15,267 nt of DNA, from NCBI GenBank assembly GCA_019414325.1, contig DXMG01000047.1, positions 1 through 15,267 of the forward strand, in the 5' to 3' direction. The notes under the pieces were generated by a model that was not told where the DNA came from, ran no database searches, and worked only from the letters and a program-made list of their open reading frames with translations. A program made the position numbers and the translations under genes. Below, piece after piece: positions 1 to 8,489 of this stretch. The first letter of the stretch is position 1. Every line of letters starts with the position of its first letter. The stretch is from Collinsella sp. Its GTDB lineage: Bacteria > Actinomycetota > Coriobacteriia > Coriobacteriales > Coriobacteriaceae.

Positions 1-156
1 GTCCGGCATCTGGTAGGTCGGACGGCCCGTGGCGATCACGCACGCGATCCCCTGCTCGTGAAAGCTGTCGAGCGCCTGCTGCGCCGACGCCGGAATCCGG
101 TGGGTCTTAAAGCTCAGCAGCGTGCCGTCGATATCGAAAAACGCGGCTTTGATCAT
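1..156 (-). CDS. Cof-type HAD family phosphatase, N-terminal part (cut by window edge)
   Basis: Only the first 52 codons are present; the gene continues past the left edge. The N-terminus carries HAD motif I, FDIDGTLL, with the nucleophile Asp8 and acid/base Asp10. A second conserved piece, VIATGRPTY, lies near residues 39-47 and is motif II of the Cof/YbiV-like (HAD-IIB) group. Members are cytosolic Mg-dependent phosphatases acting on sugar phosphates, flavin or pyridoxal phosphates; the substrate cannot be told from this fragment. The ATG lies only 6 nt after the stop codon of the ABC-F gene, and a GAGGAG sequence overlapping that stop can serve as its ribosome binding site. The two genes are therefore probably co-transcribed and translationally coupled. 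Confidence 0.85.
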   Translation of the reverse strand, partial: MIKAAFFDIDGTLLSFKTHRIPASAQQALDSFHEQGIACVIATGRPTYQMPD

Positions 157-162
157 TCTCGC

Positions 163-2022
163 CTACTCCTCGCCCTCGAGCTTTTCGCTCGCCTCGAGCC
201 ACGCCATCTCCAGCTCGTCCATGGCAGCGTGAGCCTCGTCGATCTTTGCCTGCTGCTCGCCGAGCGCCGTGTAGTTGGTGGGATCGACTTGGGCCATCGC
301 GGCCTCGGCCTCCTCAACGCGGGTGCGCTGCGTCTCCATCTTGCGCTCGAGCGAACTCACCTCGCGGCGGAGCTTCTGGCGCTCGGCGTTGGACAGGCCG
401 TTGGGCTGACCGCTCGACTTGGGCTTTTCGGCCGCAGTTGCCGCGGCACCGGTGTCGAACATGCCGGTCTTGGCGCTCGGCGCGCCCACGGGCTCGCCCT
501 CGGCGGTAGCGTTGCACAGGCGCAGGTACTGGTCCACGCCACCGGGCATATGCGTCAGGTGGCCGTCGAGCAGCGCCCACTGCTGGTCGGTCACGCGCTC
601 CATCAAAAAGCGGTCGTGCGTCACCAGGATCAGCGTGCCGGGCCAGCCGTCCAGCAGGTCCTCGACAATCGCGAGCATGTCGGTATCCAGGTCGTTGCCC
701 GGCTCGTCCAGGATGAGCACGTTGGGCTCGTCCAGAATCGTCAGCAACAGCGACAGGCGACGGCGCTGACCGCCCGAAAGATCGCCGATGCGGCTCCAGA
801 GCTGCTGCGTCGTAAAGCCCAGACGCTCGCAGAGCTTCTCGGGCGAAGTCTCCTTGCCGTCGATGACGTAGTACTTCTTATAGTTGCCGAGCACCTCGCG
901 GATCGTGTCGTCCATGTAGGGCTTGAGCTCCTCGAGCTGCTGCGACAGCACGCCAAAGCGCACTGTCTGGCCAATCTTCACGCGGCCGCGCGTGGGTTCA
1001 ATCTTGCCCTGGATCACGTCAAGCAGCGTCGACTTGCCAGCGCCATTCTCACCCAAAAGACCATAGCGGTCGCCCGCACCAATGAGCCAGGTCACATCGG
1101 AGAGCACCTGCTTGGGCGCGCCGCCGGCATCCGCATAGCCGGCGTCCACGTCGACCACGTCGATAACCTGCTTGCCCAGGCGGCTCACGGCGAGGCGCTT
1201 GAGCTCCAGCTCGTCACGCACGGGCGGCACGTCGGCGATCAGCTCGCGAGCGGCATCAACACGAAACTTGGGCTTGGTGGAACGCGCCTGGGCGCCGCGG
1301 CTCAGCCACGCGAGCTCCTTGCGCGCCATGTTGCGACGGCGCTCCTCGGTAACCGCGGCCATGCGGTCGCGCTCCACGCGCTGCAGGATATATGCGGAGT
1401 AACCGCCCTCGAAGGGATCGACCTGGCCGTCGTGGACCTCCCACATACTGGTGCAGACCTCGTCCAAGAACCAGCGGTCGTGCGTGACCACGAGCATCGC
1501 GCCCTGGCCGCGCTGCCAGCGGGCCTTTAAGTGACGCGCGAGCCAGTTGATGGTGCGCATGTCCAGGTGGTTGGTGGGCTCGTCGAGCATGAGCACGTCA
1601 TAGTCGCCGATCAGCAGGCGCGCGAGGTCCACGCGACGGCGCTGGCCACCCGAAAGCTCGCCCACCGTGCCCTCCCAGGGCACATCGCTAATAAGGCCGG
1701 CCAGAATCTGGCGCGTACGCGGGCTCGAGGCCCACTCGTATTCAGGCGTGTCACCGACGACGGCATGATGCACGGTGTCGGTATCGACCAGGTTATCCTT
1801 TTGGCCGAGCAATCCAATCGTCGTGCCGCGGCGGTGCGTCACGCGTCCGTCATCGGGCTCCAGCGTGCCGGCGAGCACGCTCAGCAGCGTCGACTTGCCG
1901 TCGCCGTTTTTACCGACGATACCAATGCGGTCACCCTCGCCCACGCCGAGCGTCACGCTATCGAAAATATGCTTGGTGGGAAACTCTAGGCTGACGGAAT
2001 CGCATCCCAAAAGAATCGCCAT
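163..2022 (-). CDS. ABC-F family ATP-binding protein (Uup-like)
   Basis: This 619-residue protein has two ABC nucleotide-binding domains and no membrane segment, the ABC-F layout. Domain 1 has Walker A GKNGDGKS (37-44), signature LSGGQ (123-127), Walker B VLMLDE (143-148) and the switch His181. The interdomain linker around 205-285 contains the family-typical WLSRGAQARSTKPK. Domain 2 has Walker A GENGAGKS (324-331), LSGGQ (415-419), Walker B (435-440) and His469. A charged coiled coil covers about 545-617, as in Uup. ABC-F proteins act on the ribosome or on translation-linked processes; Uup itself is tied to 50S biogenesis and DNA stability. Resistance-type members usually differ in linker length, so antibiotic protection is not claimed. 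The ATG at 2022 was chosen over an upstream in-frame start because AAGGAG precedes it at good spacing. An oddity is EPGND in place of the usual EPTND after the second Walker B. Confidence 0.92.
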   Translation of the reverse strand: MAILLGCDSVSLEFPTKHIFDSVTLGVGEGDRIGIVGKNGDGKSTLLSVLAGTLEPDDGRVTHRRGTTIGLLGQKDNLVDTDTVHHAVVGDTPEYEWASSPRTRQILAGLISDVPWEGTVGELSGGQRRRVDLARLLIGDYDVLMLDEPTNHLDMRTINWLARHLKARWQRGQGAMLVVTHDRWFLDEVCTSMWEVHDGQVDPFEGGYSAYILQRVERDRMAAVTEERRRNMARKELAWLSRGAQARSTKPKFRVDAARELIADVPPVRDELELKRLAVSRLGKQVIDVVDVDAGYADAGGAPKQVLSDVTWLIGAGDRYGLLGENGAGKSTLLDVIQGKIEPTRGRVKIGQTVRFGVLSQQLEELKPYMDDTIREVLGNYKKYYVIDGKETSPEKLCERLGFTTQQLWSRIGDLSGGQRRRLSLLLTILDEPNVLILDEPGNDLDTDMLAIVEDLLDGWPGTLILVTHDRFLMERVTDQQWALLDGHLTHMPGGVDQYLRLCNATAEGEPVGAPSAKTGMFDTGAAATAAEKPKSSGQPNGLSNAERQKLRREVSSLERKMETQRTRVEEAEAAMAQVDPTNYTALGEQQAKIDEAHAAMDELEMAWLEASEKLEGEE

Positions 2023-2069
2023 ATGCCCTGCTCCTTCGTAGAAATTCAACGTTGTCCATGATAGCAGCG

Positions 2070-2105
2070 AAAAGGCGGGCCGCACACGACACAAAAAGGC
2101 GGGCC
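2070..2105. repeat. 12-bp direct repeat pair
   Basis: The sequence aaaaggcgggcc occurs at 2070-2081 and again at 2094-2105, a 24-bp offset. The right copy forms one arm of the pstB terminator. The left copy lies between that terminator and the ABC-F start, and may be a remnant of a duplicated terminator arm. Confidence 0.5.
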
Positions 2106-2130
2106 ATCTCCCACAAGAGATGACCCGCCT
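2093..2130 (-). terminator. Intrinsic terminator of the pst operon
   Basis: On the minus strand, two 14-nt arms (2117-2130 and 2097-2110) pair with a single G-U wobble around a 6-nt loop and are followed by five Ts. It lies about 55 nt downstream of the pstB stop codon, so it ends pstSCAB transcription before the ABC-F gene on the same strand. Confidence 0.9.
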
Positions 2131-2185
2131 CTCCAATCAGTCCCGTGGCGACCGTGGCCACCGCGGGCCTCAAGCATGTCCCGGA

Positions 2186-3054
<869 letters not shown>

Positions 3055-3058
<4 letters not shown>

Positions 3059-3981
3059 TCGGCCGTCATCCTTCTTGCCAGTTGCTTGCCCACGATACGG
3101 GCGACTACGTTAAACAGCAGCACGCAAATCATCAGCAGCGCCGCGGTGCCCCAAACAATCTGCTGGGCCTCGGGGCTGCCCTCGCCATAGATCTTGTAGA
3201 TGTGCACGGCGAGCGACTCGCCGGGACGGAACACGTTCCAAGCGCAGGTGGGGCTCGACAGGTTAAAGCTCAAGAAGTTCAGGCGAACCGGCGAGCTCAT
3301 ACCCGAGGTAAAAAGCAGTGCTGCGGCCTCGCCAAACACGCGACCGGCCGAAAGCACGATGCCCGTCACGATGGCAGGCATGGCCTCGGGGATCAGGATG
3401 TGCAGCGTGGCCTCCCAGCGAGTGAGGCCCATGGCCAGGCACGCATCGCGCTGGGCCTGCGGCACGTCCTCGAGTGCCTGCTGGATCACGCGCACCAGGA
3501 TGGGGATGTTGAACATGGTGAGCGCGACGGCGCCGGAGATGATGGAGTACTTCCAGCCCAGCTGCACCGAGAACACCAGAAAACCGAACATGCCGACAAC
3601 GATGGAAGGCAGCGAGGACAGCGTCTCGATGGCGGTGGAGGCAATGTCGCGGACGGGTCCGTCGGGTGCGTACTCAACCAAAAAGACCGCGCCACCCAGG
3701 CTGATGGGCACCGAGATGATCAGGGTGATCAGCAGCAGGTAGAACGAGTCGAACAGCTGGTAGAGCACGCCGCCCTGCGTTCCGTTGGCGCGCGACGGCT
3801 CCGTGAGAAAGCCCGGCTGGAACAGCGTCGAGATGCCCTCGAACAGGATATAGGCCACCATGGAGACGACGATGAGCATGACGATGGCGACGATCGCCGT
3901 CAACACGCCCGTGGCGAAGCGGTCCTGCTTTTGGACACGCCCGAGCCTCGCCTCGTCGATGTGGATACGCGTGCTAGCCAC
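3055..3981 (-). CDS. pstA: Phosphate ABC transporter permease PstA
   Basis: This 308-residue integral membrane protein forms the phosphate channel with PstC. Hydrophobic segments lie near 22-47, 75-104, 121-141, 146-166, 200-225 and 275-297, giving the usual six helices. The EAA-type cytoplasmic loop that docks on PstB is at 171-201, including MGLTRWEATLHILIPEAMP. GRVFGEAAALLFTSG near 213-227 is typical of PstA. Translation appears to start at a GTG whose GTGGCTAG context overlaps the pstC stop by 8 nt, with purine-rich AAGG sequences upstream. No nearby ATG fits better. The 3-prime end overlaps the pstB start. Function and assignment are secure from motifs and operon order. Confidence 0.95.
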
Positions 3982-4882
3982 GAGCCTTCGCCCCCTTGCG
4001 GCCGATAAGGTGGATGATCAGGATGAAGATGAGACTCATGCCCATCAGCAGCAGGCCGAGCGCCCACAGAACATCGTCTTGGGCCGAGCCCTCGGCATAG
4101 ACTGCCATGGACGTGGTGAGCGTGGTGGTGATGGTCGAAGCCGGCGACAGCAGCGACGTCGGCATGGCCTCGATGCCGCCGATGACCATGCGCACGGCGA
4201 GCGTCTCGCCAAAGGCGCGGGTCATGCCCAAGATAACCGCGGTCATGAGCGACGGCATGGCGGACTTGAGCACCACGTGCCAGATGGTCTGCCAGCGGGT
4301 GTAGCCCAGCGCGAGCGAGCCCTGGCGGTAGCCGTCGGGCACGGCGCGCAGGCCATCGACCGAAAGCGTGGTCATCGTCGGCAGGATCATGACGGCCAGC
4401 ACAATGGCACCGGGCAGGATACCCAGGCCTGTGCTCACGTGGAAAACGCTCTTCATAAGGCCGACGACCACGTGAAAACCGATCAGGCCAAAGACGACCG
4501 AGGGAATACCAGTCAAAAGCTCAATAAGCGGCTGAAAGACCTTGGAACCAAACTTAGGCTGGATCTCGACCGCAAAGATGGCAGAGCCGATGGCGATGGG
4601 CAACGCGATGAGCGTGGAGAGCACCATGACCGCAAACGAGGTGACGATCAGGGGCAGGGCGCCGGTGTAGGGCAGGCCGTTTTCGGCCGTGTTGGCCAGG
4701 TCCCACTTGGTGCCGGTGAAAAACTCGACGACCGAGACGCCGTCTTTGACAAAAGCCGAGAGGCCCTTTTGGGCGACCATAAAGATGAGCGCGGCAACGA
4801 CAAGCGTCACGAGCGCTACGCACGCGCCCGTGACGCCCAGGCCCACGTTCTCAAGGTCGCGCTTTGGCAGCTGTTTTGCCAT
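3974..4882 (-). CDS. pstC: Phosphate ABC transporter permease PstC
   Basis: This 302-residue membrane protein is the partner permease of PstA. Hydrophobic stretches occur at about 18-37, 77-104, 122-145, 158-176, 207-230 and 270-294. PstC hallmarks are the PLIVTSFAVMVLSTLIALPI helix, LLTGIPSVVFGLIG at 122-135 and ALGYTRWQTIWHVVLKSAMP in the EAA loop at 191-210. MTRAFGETLAVRMVIG follows at 220-235. The ATG at 4882 has GGAAAGG about 6 nt upstream and lies 24 nt after the pstS stop, consistent with an operon. It overlaps pstA by 8 nt at the other end. The length is within the family's normal range. Confidence 0.96.
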   Translation of the reverse strand: MAKQLPKRDLENVGLGVTGACVALVTLVVAALIFMVAQKGLSAFVKDGVSVVEFFTGTKWDLANTAENGLPYTGALPLIVTSFAVMVLSTLIALPIAIGSAIFAVEIQPKFGSKVFQPLIELLTGIPSVVFGLIGFHVVVGLMKSVFHVSTGLGILPGAIVLAVMILPTMTTLSVDGLRAVPDGYRQGSLALGYTRWQTIWHVVLKSAMPSLMTAVILGMTRAFGETLAVRMVIGGIEAMPTSLLSPASTITTTLTTSMAVYAEGSAQDDVLWALGLLLMGMSLIFILIIHLIGRKGAKARG

Positions 4883-4906
4883 TGCAAACCTTTCCGGGGC
4901 GATTAC

Positions 4907-5845
4907 TTATTTAGCGGAGACCTTGCCGCTGGCGTCCTTGACGACCTTCATGGCAGAGACGGGGATAAAGCCCTGCTCCTCGACGAGCTTGCCCTGCACG
5001 TCGTCGGAAAGCATGAACTCCAGGAAGGCCTTGGTGGCGTCGTCGGCGTCCTTTGCGCAGTACATGTGCTCGGTAGCCCAGATCTTGAAGGAGTCGTCGG
5101 TGACGTTTGCACTCTTGGGCTCCACGCCCTCGACCTTAATGGCGTTGAACTTGGAGTCATCGAAGTGCGAGAAATCGAGGTAGGAGATGGCGTTGTCGGT
5201 GCTGCCCATCTGAGTCTGGACGTCGCCGGACTTGTCGAGCTCGGCATCGCCCTTAAAGTCGACGGTCTCGTCGCCAAAGACGGCGGCCTCGAAGGTGGCG
5301 CGGGTACCGGAGCCGGCCTTGCGGTTGAGGACGACGATGGTGGCGTCGTCGCCGCCGACCTCCTTCCAGTTGGTAATCTGACCGGAGAAGATACCCTTGA
5401 GCTGCTCGAGGGACAGGTCGTCGACCTTGACGTTCTTGGAGACAACAGGACCCATGCCCACGACAGCAACCTCGTGGTCGACGAGGTTCTTGACCTGGTC
5501 GGCCTCGAGCTTGGTCTCGGCGAAGACGTCGGAGTTACCGATGGTAACGGTGCCGGCGGCGACAGCGGTCAGGCCCTTGCCCGAACCGTTGCCCGAGCCG
5601 GAGACGGAGACGTCCGGGTTGGCATCCATGAACTTCTCGGCAGCGGCCTCGACGAGAGCCTGGAACGAAGAGGCACCGTCGTAGGTCACCTCGCCGGAGA
5701 CGGACTCGGCAGCAGCGGCGCTACCCTTGTCGGCGGCGTCGGATGCGCCGGAGCCGCCGCAGCCAACGAGACCGAGACCGACGATGCTGACAAGACCACC
5801 AGCGAGGCCGAGGAACTGACGACGAGAATAAGCCTGATCGAGCAT
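4907..5845 (-). CDS. pstS: Phosphate-binding lipoprotein PstS with Tat-like signal
   Basis: This 312-residue extracellular phosphate-binding protein delivers phosphate to PstC/PstA. The N-terminus reads SRRQFLG at residues 7-13, matching the twin-arginine consensus, then a hydrophobic stretch and the lipobox LVGC with Cys29 as the lipidated residue. A low-complexity Gly/Ser/Ala linker follows to about 50. Phosphate-ligand elements of the family are visible: SGSGNGSGKGL (82-92), the TIGNSD region (101-106) and GSGTR (178-182). The start at 5845 is preferred because AGGAAG lies 4-9 nt upstream and the signal sequence then begins correctly. An ATG 15 nt further upstream (start 5860) and a 30-residue in-frame extension are less likely. 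It is the first gene of pstSCAB. Confidence 0.95.
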   Translation of the reverse strand: MLDQAYSRRQFLGLAGGLVSIVGLGLVGCGGSGASDAADKGSAAAAESVSGEVTYDGASSFQALVEAAAEKFMDANPDVSVSGSGNGSGKGLTAVAAGTVTIGNSDVFAETKLEADQVKNLVDHEVAVVGMGPVVSKNVKVDDLSLEQLKGIFSGQITNWKEVGGDDATIVVLNRKAGSGTRATFEAAVFGDETVDFKGDAELDKSGDVQTQMGSTDNAISYLDFSHFDDSKFNAIKVEGVEPKSANVTDDSFKIWATEHMYCAKDADDATKAFLEFMLSDDVQGKLVEEQGFIPVSAMKVVKDASGKVSAK

Positions 5846-5870
5846 GATCTTCCTTTCATACATGCGACTC

Positions 5871-5887
5871 GCGGGCACCCTGCCCGC
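5871..5887 (-). promoter_or_regulatory. GC hairpin in the pstS leader
   Basis: GCGGGC and GCCCGC pair perfectly around a 5-nt loop, about 26 nt upstream of the pstS start. It has no T-run, so it is not a terminator. It may stabilise the mRNA or influence translation; this is inference only. Confidence 0.35.
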
Positions 5888-6042
5888 TTTGCTGTTTGGA
5901 AAGATACGACCCCGACCGGGCAGCGCCCGCGCCAACTGCGGTTTTTTACGGGCATCTGATAGACCCTTACCGCAAGCTCTGTCCAGCCTTTACAAACGGA
6001 TAACAATCCAGCGCCGAACATGGCGCACCTTTTACACCAAAG

Positions 6043-6060
6043 GAACGTCCCCAATGACTA
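6043..6060. repeat. Copy of an intergenic repeat end (gaacgtcccc type)
   Basis: The 18 bases gaacgtccccaatgacta match 12544-12561 (gaacgtccccaacgacta) at 17 of 18 positions. The second site is the right end of a nested palindromic element, so this looks like a partial or degenerate copy of the same repeat family. Confidence 0.6.
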
Positions 6061-6074
6061 CCCCACCGCAACAG

Positions 6075-6101
6075 AAAAAGCCCGGGCCGAAGCACCGGGC
6101 T
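6075..6101 (-). terminator. Intrinsic terminator of the HAD-dipeptidase transcript
   Basis: On the minus strand AGCCCGG pairs with CCGGGCT. The inner part can fold into a C(UUCG)G tetraloop, and the stem is followed by five Ts. It lies about 135 nt after the dipeptidase stop and before the pst leader, separating the two units. Confidence 0.85.
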
Positions 6102-6132
6102 CGTAATGCAAGTTTGTATCCAAGCAGGATAT

Positions 6133-6236
6133 AGGGGTTTCCCAGGTGCCCGAGATTGCCCCGAAAGAGGAGCGCCGCGTACTTTGGTACGCAAGCGACG
6201 GTTTGAGGGGCAAGGTCGGGTGCCTGGGGAAGCCCT
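6133..6236. repeat. Large nested palindrome at the 3-prime end of the dipeptidase gene
   Basis: Two 30-nt arms (6133-6162 and 6207-6236) are complementary at most positions. Several of the differences become G-U pairs when the plus strand is read as RNA. The 44-nt centre contains its own perfect 6-bp hairpin, gcgtac-tttg-gtacgc (6177-6192). The right arm overlaps the dipeptidase stop codon at 6235-6237. It has no T-run of its own. It could be a repetitive extragenic palindrome or a structured 3-prime UTR protecting the mRNA. Confidence 0.6.
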
Positions 6237-7671
6237 ACAGTTCCAGTTCGTTGAGACGAAGGATCGCCACGATGTAAATCTTGAGCGCCTGTTTAAGCTG
6301 TTCCTCGTTGGCGCACTCGTTGGGGCCGTGCATCTGGCCGCCCCATGCGGGCAGCTCCAGGCCGGTCTCCTCGGGGCCAAACGAGACGGCGCGGGCAAAG
6401 TTGCGCGCGTACGTGCCGCCGCCCATGGCAAAGGGCTTGGCATGCTTGCCCGTAAACTCGTTATAGGTATCGATAAGCGCCTTCACGGCCGGATCGTCGG
6501 CAGACACCGAGAACGGCACCTTAGCGCGACCCAGCTGGCACGTCACGCCAAAACGGCCCACGAGCGGGTCGAGCTGCTCGCGGATGGTATCGGCACTCGT
6601 GCTGTCGGGGAAGCGCACGTCGATGACCTGCTCAATATGGCCATCCGCCACGCGGATGACGCCAGCGTTGCAGGTAAGCGGGCCAAACGCCGAGCTCGTC
6701 GCATCGATACCCAGGCCGCGGCCATAGGCGTCTGCATGTACAAAGGCCAGGAACTTGACGAACTCGTGCTCGGCAGGCGTCAGCAGGCGCTCGTCACGGG
6801 CACCAAACGCGTCCTCGGCCTCGCGCAGGTACGTCACGATCAGGCCGACGGCGTTGATCGTCCCCTCGGGCATCGAAGCATGGCCACCGATACCGTGCGC
6901 GAAAATCTGGGCATGGCCGTTCTCGAGCGCCGTGATCTCCAGGCGGTCGGCGTTCTCAATGGGCGCCGGCAGTTCATCGGCGGCAATCGCAAGCTCGCAG
7001 ATAGACTGCGACGGAATGGCGTTGCTCGCCTCGGCGCCGCTCCACGATACGATGCGGCCGCCGTCGATCTTGGGGCTCACAAACGTCGCCCCAAACTGGC
7101 CCTTCTCGGCATTGCAGACCGGGAACTCGGCATCGGGCGTAAACAGAAAGTCAGGGTCTGCGTGGTTCTCCAGATAATGGTGAACGTCGGACATGCCCAC
7201 TTCCTCATCGCAGCCCAGCAGCGCGCGGAAGGTATAGCGCGGCACAATGCCGTGCTTGATCAGGTAGGCACCGGCGTAGAGCGACAACACCGCCGGACCC
7301 TTGTCATCAATCACGCCACGGCCGAGCAGCCAGCCCTCGCGACGCTCCATCGCAAACGGGTCGGTGTTCCAGCCGGGGCCGGCGGGCACCACGTCCACGT
7401 GGCAGATAGTCGCGAGCTGCTTGTCGCCGCGACCCGGGATATCGGCAATGCCCACATAGCCCTCGTCGTCGCTCGTCTGGTAGCCGAGCTTTTGCGCAAT
7501 GCCGAGCGCGCAATCGAGCGCATCACGAACCGGGCGGCCAAACGGCGCGCTAGGCTCCGCATCGGCAGCAACGGCTACGGACGGATAACTCACCAGCTGC
7601 TCGATATCGGCGACGACGTCCTCCCAGACCTCGTCGACATACTCGGTAACGCTCTGCTCCACCTGATTCAT
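6235..7671 (-). CDS. M20 family (Sapep/PepV-like) metal-dependent dipeptidase
   Basis: This 478-residue cytosolic metallopeptidase probably hydrolyses dipeptides. The sequence has the M20 dinuclear metal site: ICHVDVVPAG with His91 and Asp93, GRGVIDDKGP with bridging Asp122, CDEE with general base Glu156 and ligand Glu157, Asp180 in TPD, and His448 in QMHGPNE. GIGGHASMPEG (260-270) carries the His of the lid domain that contacts the substrate, and MGGGTYAR (416-423) is typical of PepV. The start at 7671 is preferred over an upstream in-frame extension because a near-perfect AAGGAGG lies 7 nt before it. The HAD phosphatase gene ends 55 nt upstream on the same strand, suggesting an operon. The substrate range (dipeptides, possibly beta-Ala or Xaa-His) is inferred. 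Confidence 0.93.
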   Translation of the reverse strand: MNQVEQSVTEYVDEVWEDVVADIEQLVSYPSVAVAADAEPSAPFGRPVRDALDCALGIAQKLGYQTSDDEGYVGIADIPGRGDKQLATICHVDVVPAGPGWNTDPFAMERREGWLLGRGVIDDKGPAVLSLYAGAYLIKHGIVPRYTFRALLGCDEEVGMSDVHHYLENHADPDFLFTPDAEFPVCNAEKGQFGATFVSPKIDGGRIVSWSGAEASNAIPSQSICELAIAADELPAPIENADRLEITALENGHAQIFAHGIGGHASMPEGTINAVGLIVTYLREAEDAFGARDERLLTPAEHEFVKFLAFVHADAYGRGLGIDATSSAFGPLTCNAGVIRVADGHIEQVIDVRFPDSTSADTIREQLDPLVGRFGVTCQLGRAKVPFSVSADDPAVKALIDTYNEFTGKHAKPFAMGGGTYARNFARAVSFGPEETGLELPAWGGQMHGPNECANEEQLKQALKIYIVAILRLNELEL

Positions 7672-7726
7672 GGACGACCTCCTTACCAATGAGCGACGGG
7701 TACGCCCGCCCCTCACATTGCGTCTA

Positions 7727-8389
7727 TTAGATAGCGAAAAGTTTAGCAAGCTCGGCCACCGAGTGCACCACTGCATCGGCACCCGCCGCCTCGTGCTCGC
7801 CCGGCGCCGCCGCGCCCGAATAGATACCAATGCACGGTACGCCCATTGCGTGCGCGCCCTCCACATCGTTAAAGCGATCGCCAATCATCACGGCATCGTC
7901 CGCGGCCGCACCCAAGGCCGCCAACGCGTCGCGAACCGAATCGGCCTTGGTCTCGCGCCCCTGCGGTGGATTCATGCCAACCACCGCCTCAAACTGCGAA
8001 AGCCCCAGCTCGCCCACCATGTCAATGCACTTTGCCTCCATGCGCGACGTCGCCACGGCCAAGCGCTTGCCCTGGGCGACCAACCCATCCAGCAGCTCGG
8101 GGATTCCATCGAACACGGGATACTCTTCCGGTCCCAGCTCATCAAAAAAGGCACGGTACTCGTCAGCCACCACAAGCGACTCCTCGCGGGAGAAGCCATA
8201 AAAGTCGTGAAAGCTCTTCCACAGGGGCGGCCCGATCATGCGGCGCAGGTCACCCATCTGCGCCTCCGAAAACCCGCGCGCGGCAAGCGTCTTGCGCGTC
8301 GAGGTCATCACCGCCCGACCCGTATCTGCCACCGTGCCGTCAAAATCAAACAGCACAATCGGCCGCTCGCATAGCTGTAATGCCGCCAT
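7727..8389 (-). CDS. HAD superfamily hydrolase, phosphoglycolate phosphatase-like
   Basis: This 220-residue cytosolic phosphatase of HAD subfamily IA has motif I FDFDGTVADTG (nucleophile Asp15, acid/base Asp17), motif II AVATSR with Ser/Thr at 114-115, motif III Lys148 in ETKADSV, and motif IV MIGDRFNDVEGA with Asp171 and Asp175. A helical cap domain follows motif I (about 24-95), including MIGPPLWKSF, a phrase typical of Gph/PpaX-like proteins. The substrate is unknown; phosphoglycolate or pyrophosphate are options in this group. The ATG at 8389 is chosen because AGAGGG lies about 6 nt upstream; an in-frame GTG 33 nt earlier is a weaker alternative. It is transcribed away from the DegV gene and is followed by the dipeptidase gene. 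Confidence 0.9.
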   Translation of the reverse strand: MAALQLCERPIVLFDFDGTVADTGRAVMTSTRKTLAARGFSEAQMGDLRRMIGPPLWKSFHDFYGFSREESLVVADEYRAFFDELGPEEYPVFDGIPELLDGLVAQGKRLAVATSRMEAKCIDMVGELGLSQFEAVVGMNPPQGRETKADSVRDALAALGAAADDAVMIGDRFNDVEGAHAMGVPCIGIYSGAAAPGEHEAAGADAVVHSVAELAKLFAI

Positions 8390-8437
8390 CGGCATCCCTC
8401 TTCCCCAGTTGATGATTTCCACACCGTCACTTCAAAC

Positions 8438-8459
8438 TGTTGACTATTCAACAATTGAA
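8438..8459. promoter_or_regulatory. Overlapping palindromes in the divergent HAD / degV intergenic region
   Basis: TGTTGA-ctat-TCAACA (8438-8453) overlaps TTCAA-caa-TTGAA (8447-8459), and a TTGACT that could serve as a plus-strand -35 lies within the first. The site is AT-rich compared with its surroundings and sits between two divergent genes, so an operator controlling one or both is plausible. The binding protein is unknown. Confidence 0.4.
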
Positions 8460-8483
8460 CCTAGCAATGTAGAGCAACTCCAC

Positions 8484-8489
8484 TATACT
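8484..8489 (+). promoter_or_regulatory. Candidate -10 element for degV
   Basis: TATACT, one base from consensus, lies about 57 nt before the DegV start. No good -35 is found at 16-18 nt, so confidence is limited. Confidence 0.4.

Larger units (their letters stand above)
5846..6234. other. 389-bp intergenic region between pstS and the dipeptidase gene
   Basis: No gene is supported here. From the pstS side it holds a GC hairpin in the leader (5871-5887), a stretch with four TTAC-containing repeats (5946-6035), a copy of an intergenic repeat end (6043-6060), a UUCG-loop terminator for the dipeptidase transcript (6075-6101) and most of a large palindrome (6133-6236). The pst promoter must lie here. 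The only -10-like sequence I see is TATCTT on the minus strand at 5901-5906, without a convincing -35, as would fit an activator-dependent promoter. Confidence 0.6.

Noticed and set aside
163..2022. Antibiotic-resistance role for the ABC-F gene
   Set aside because: The linker and C-terminal coiled coil resemble Uup rather than the known ribosome-protection resistance groups, and no resistance context is present.
3860..5959. A 699-codon open frame on the plus strand across pstC and pstS
   Set aside because: It is antisense to clearly recognisable pst genes and has His/Asp/Gly-rich composition typical of reverse-frame shadows in GC-rich DNA, with no recognisable domain.
5993..6010. A lac-operator-like ggataacaat sequence upstream of pst
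   Set aside because: Only half of the operator matches and there is no symmetrical partner or lac-type gene nearby; probably coincidence.
6106..7692. A 528-codon open frame on the plus strand across the dipeptidase gene
   Set aside because: The minus-strand frame has a complete M20 metal site and a strong ribosome binding site, so this is a shadow.
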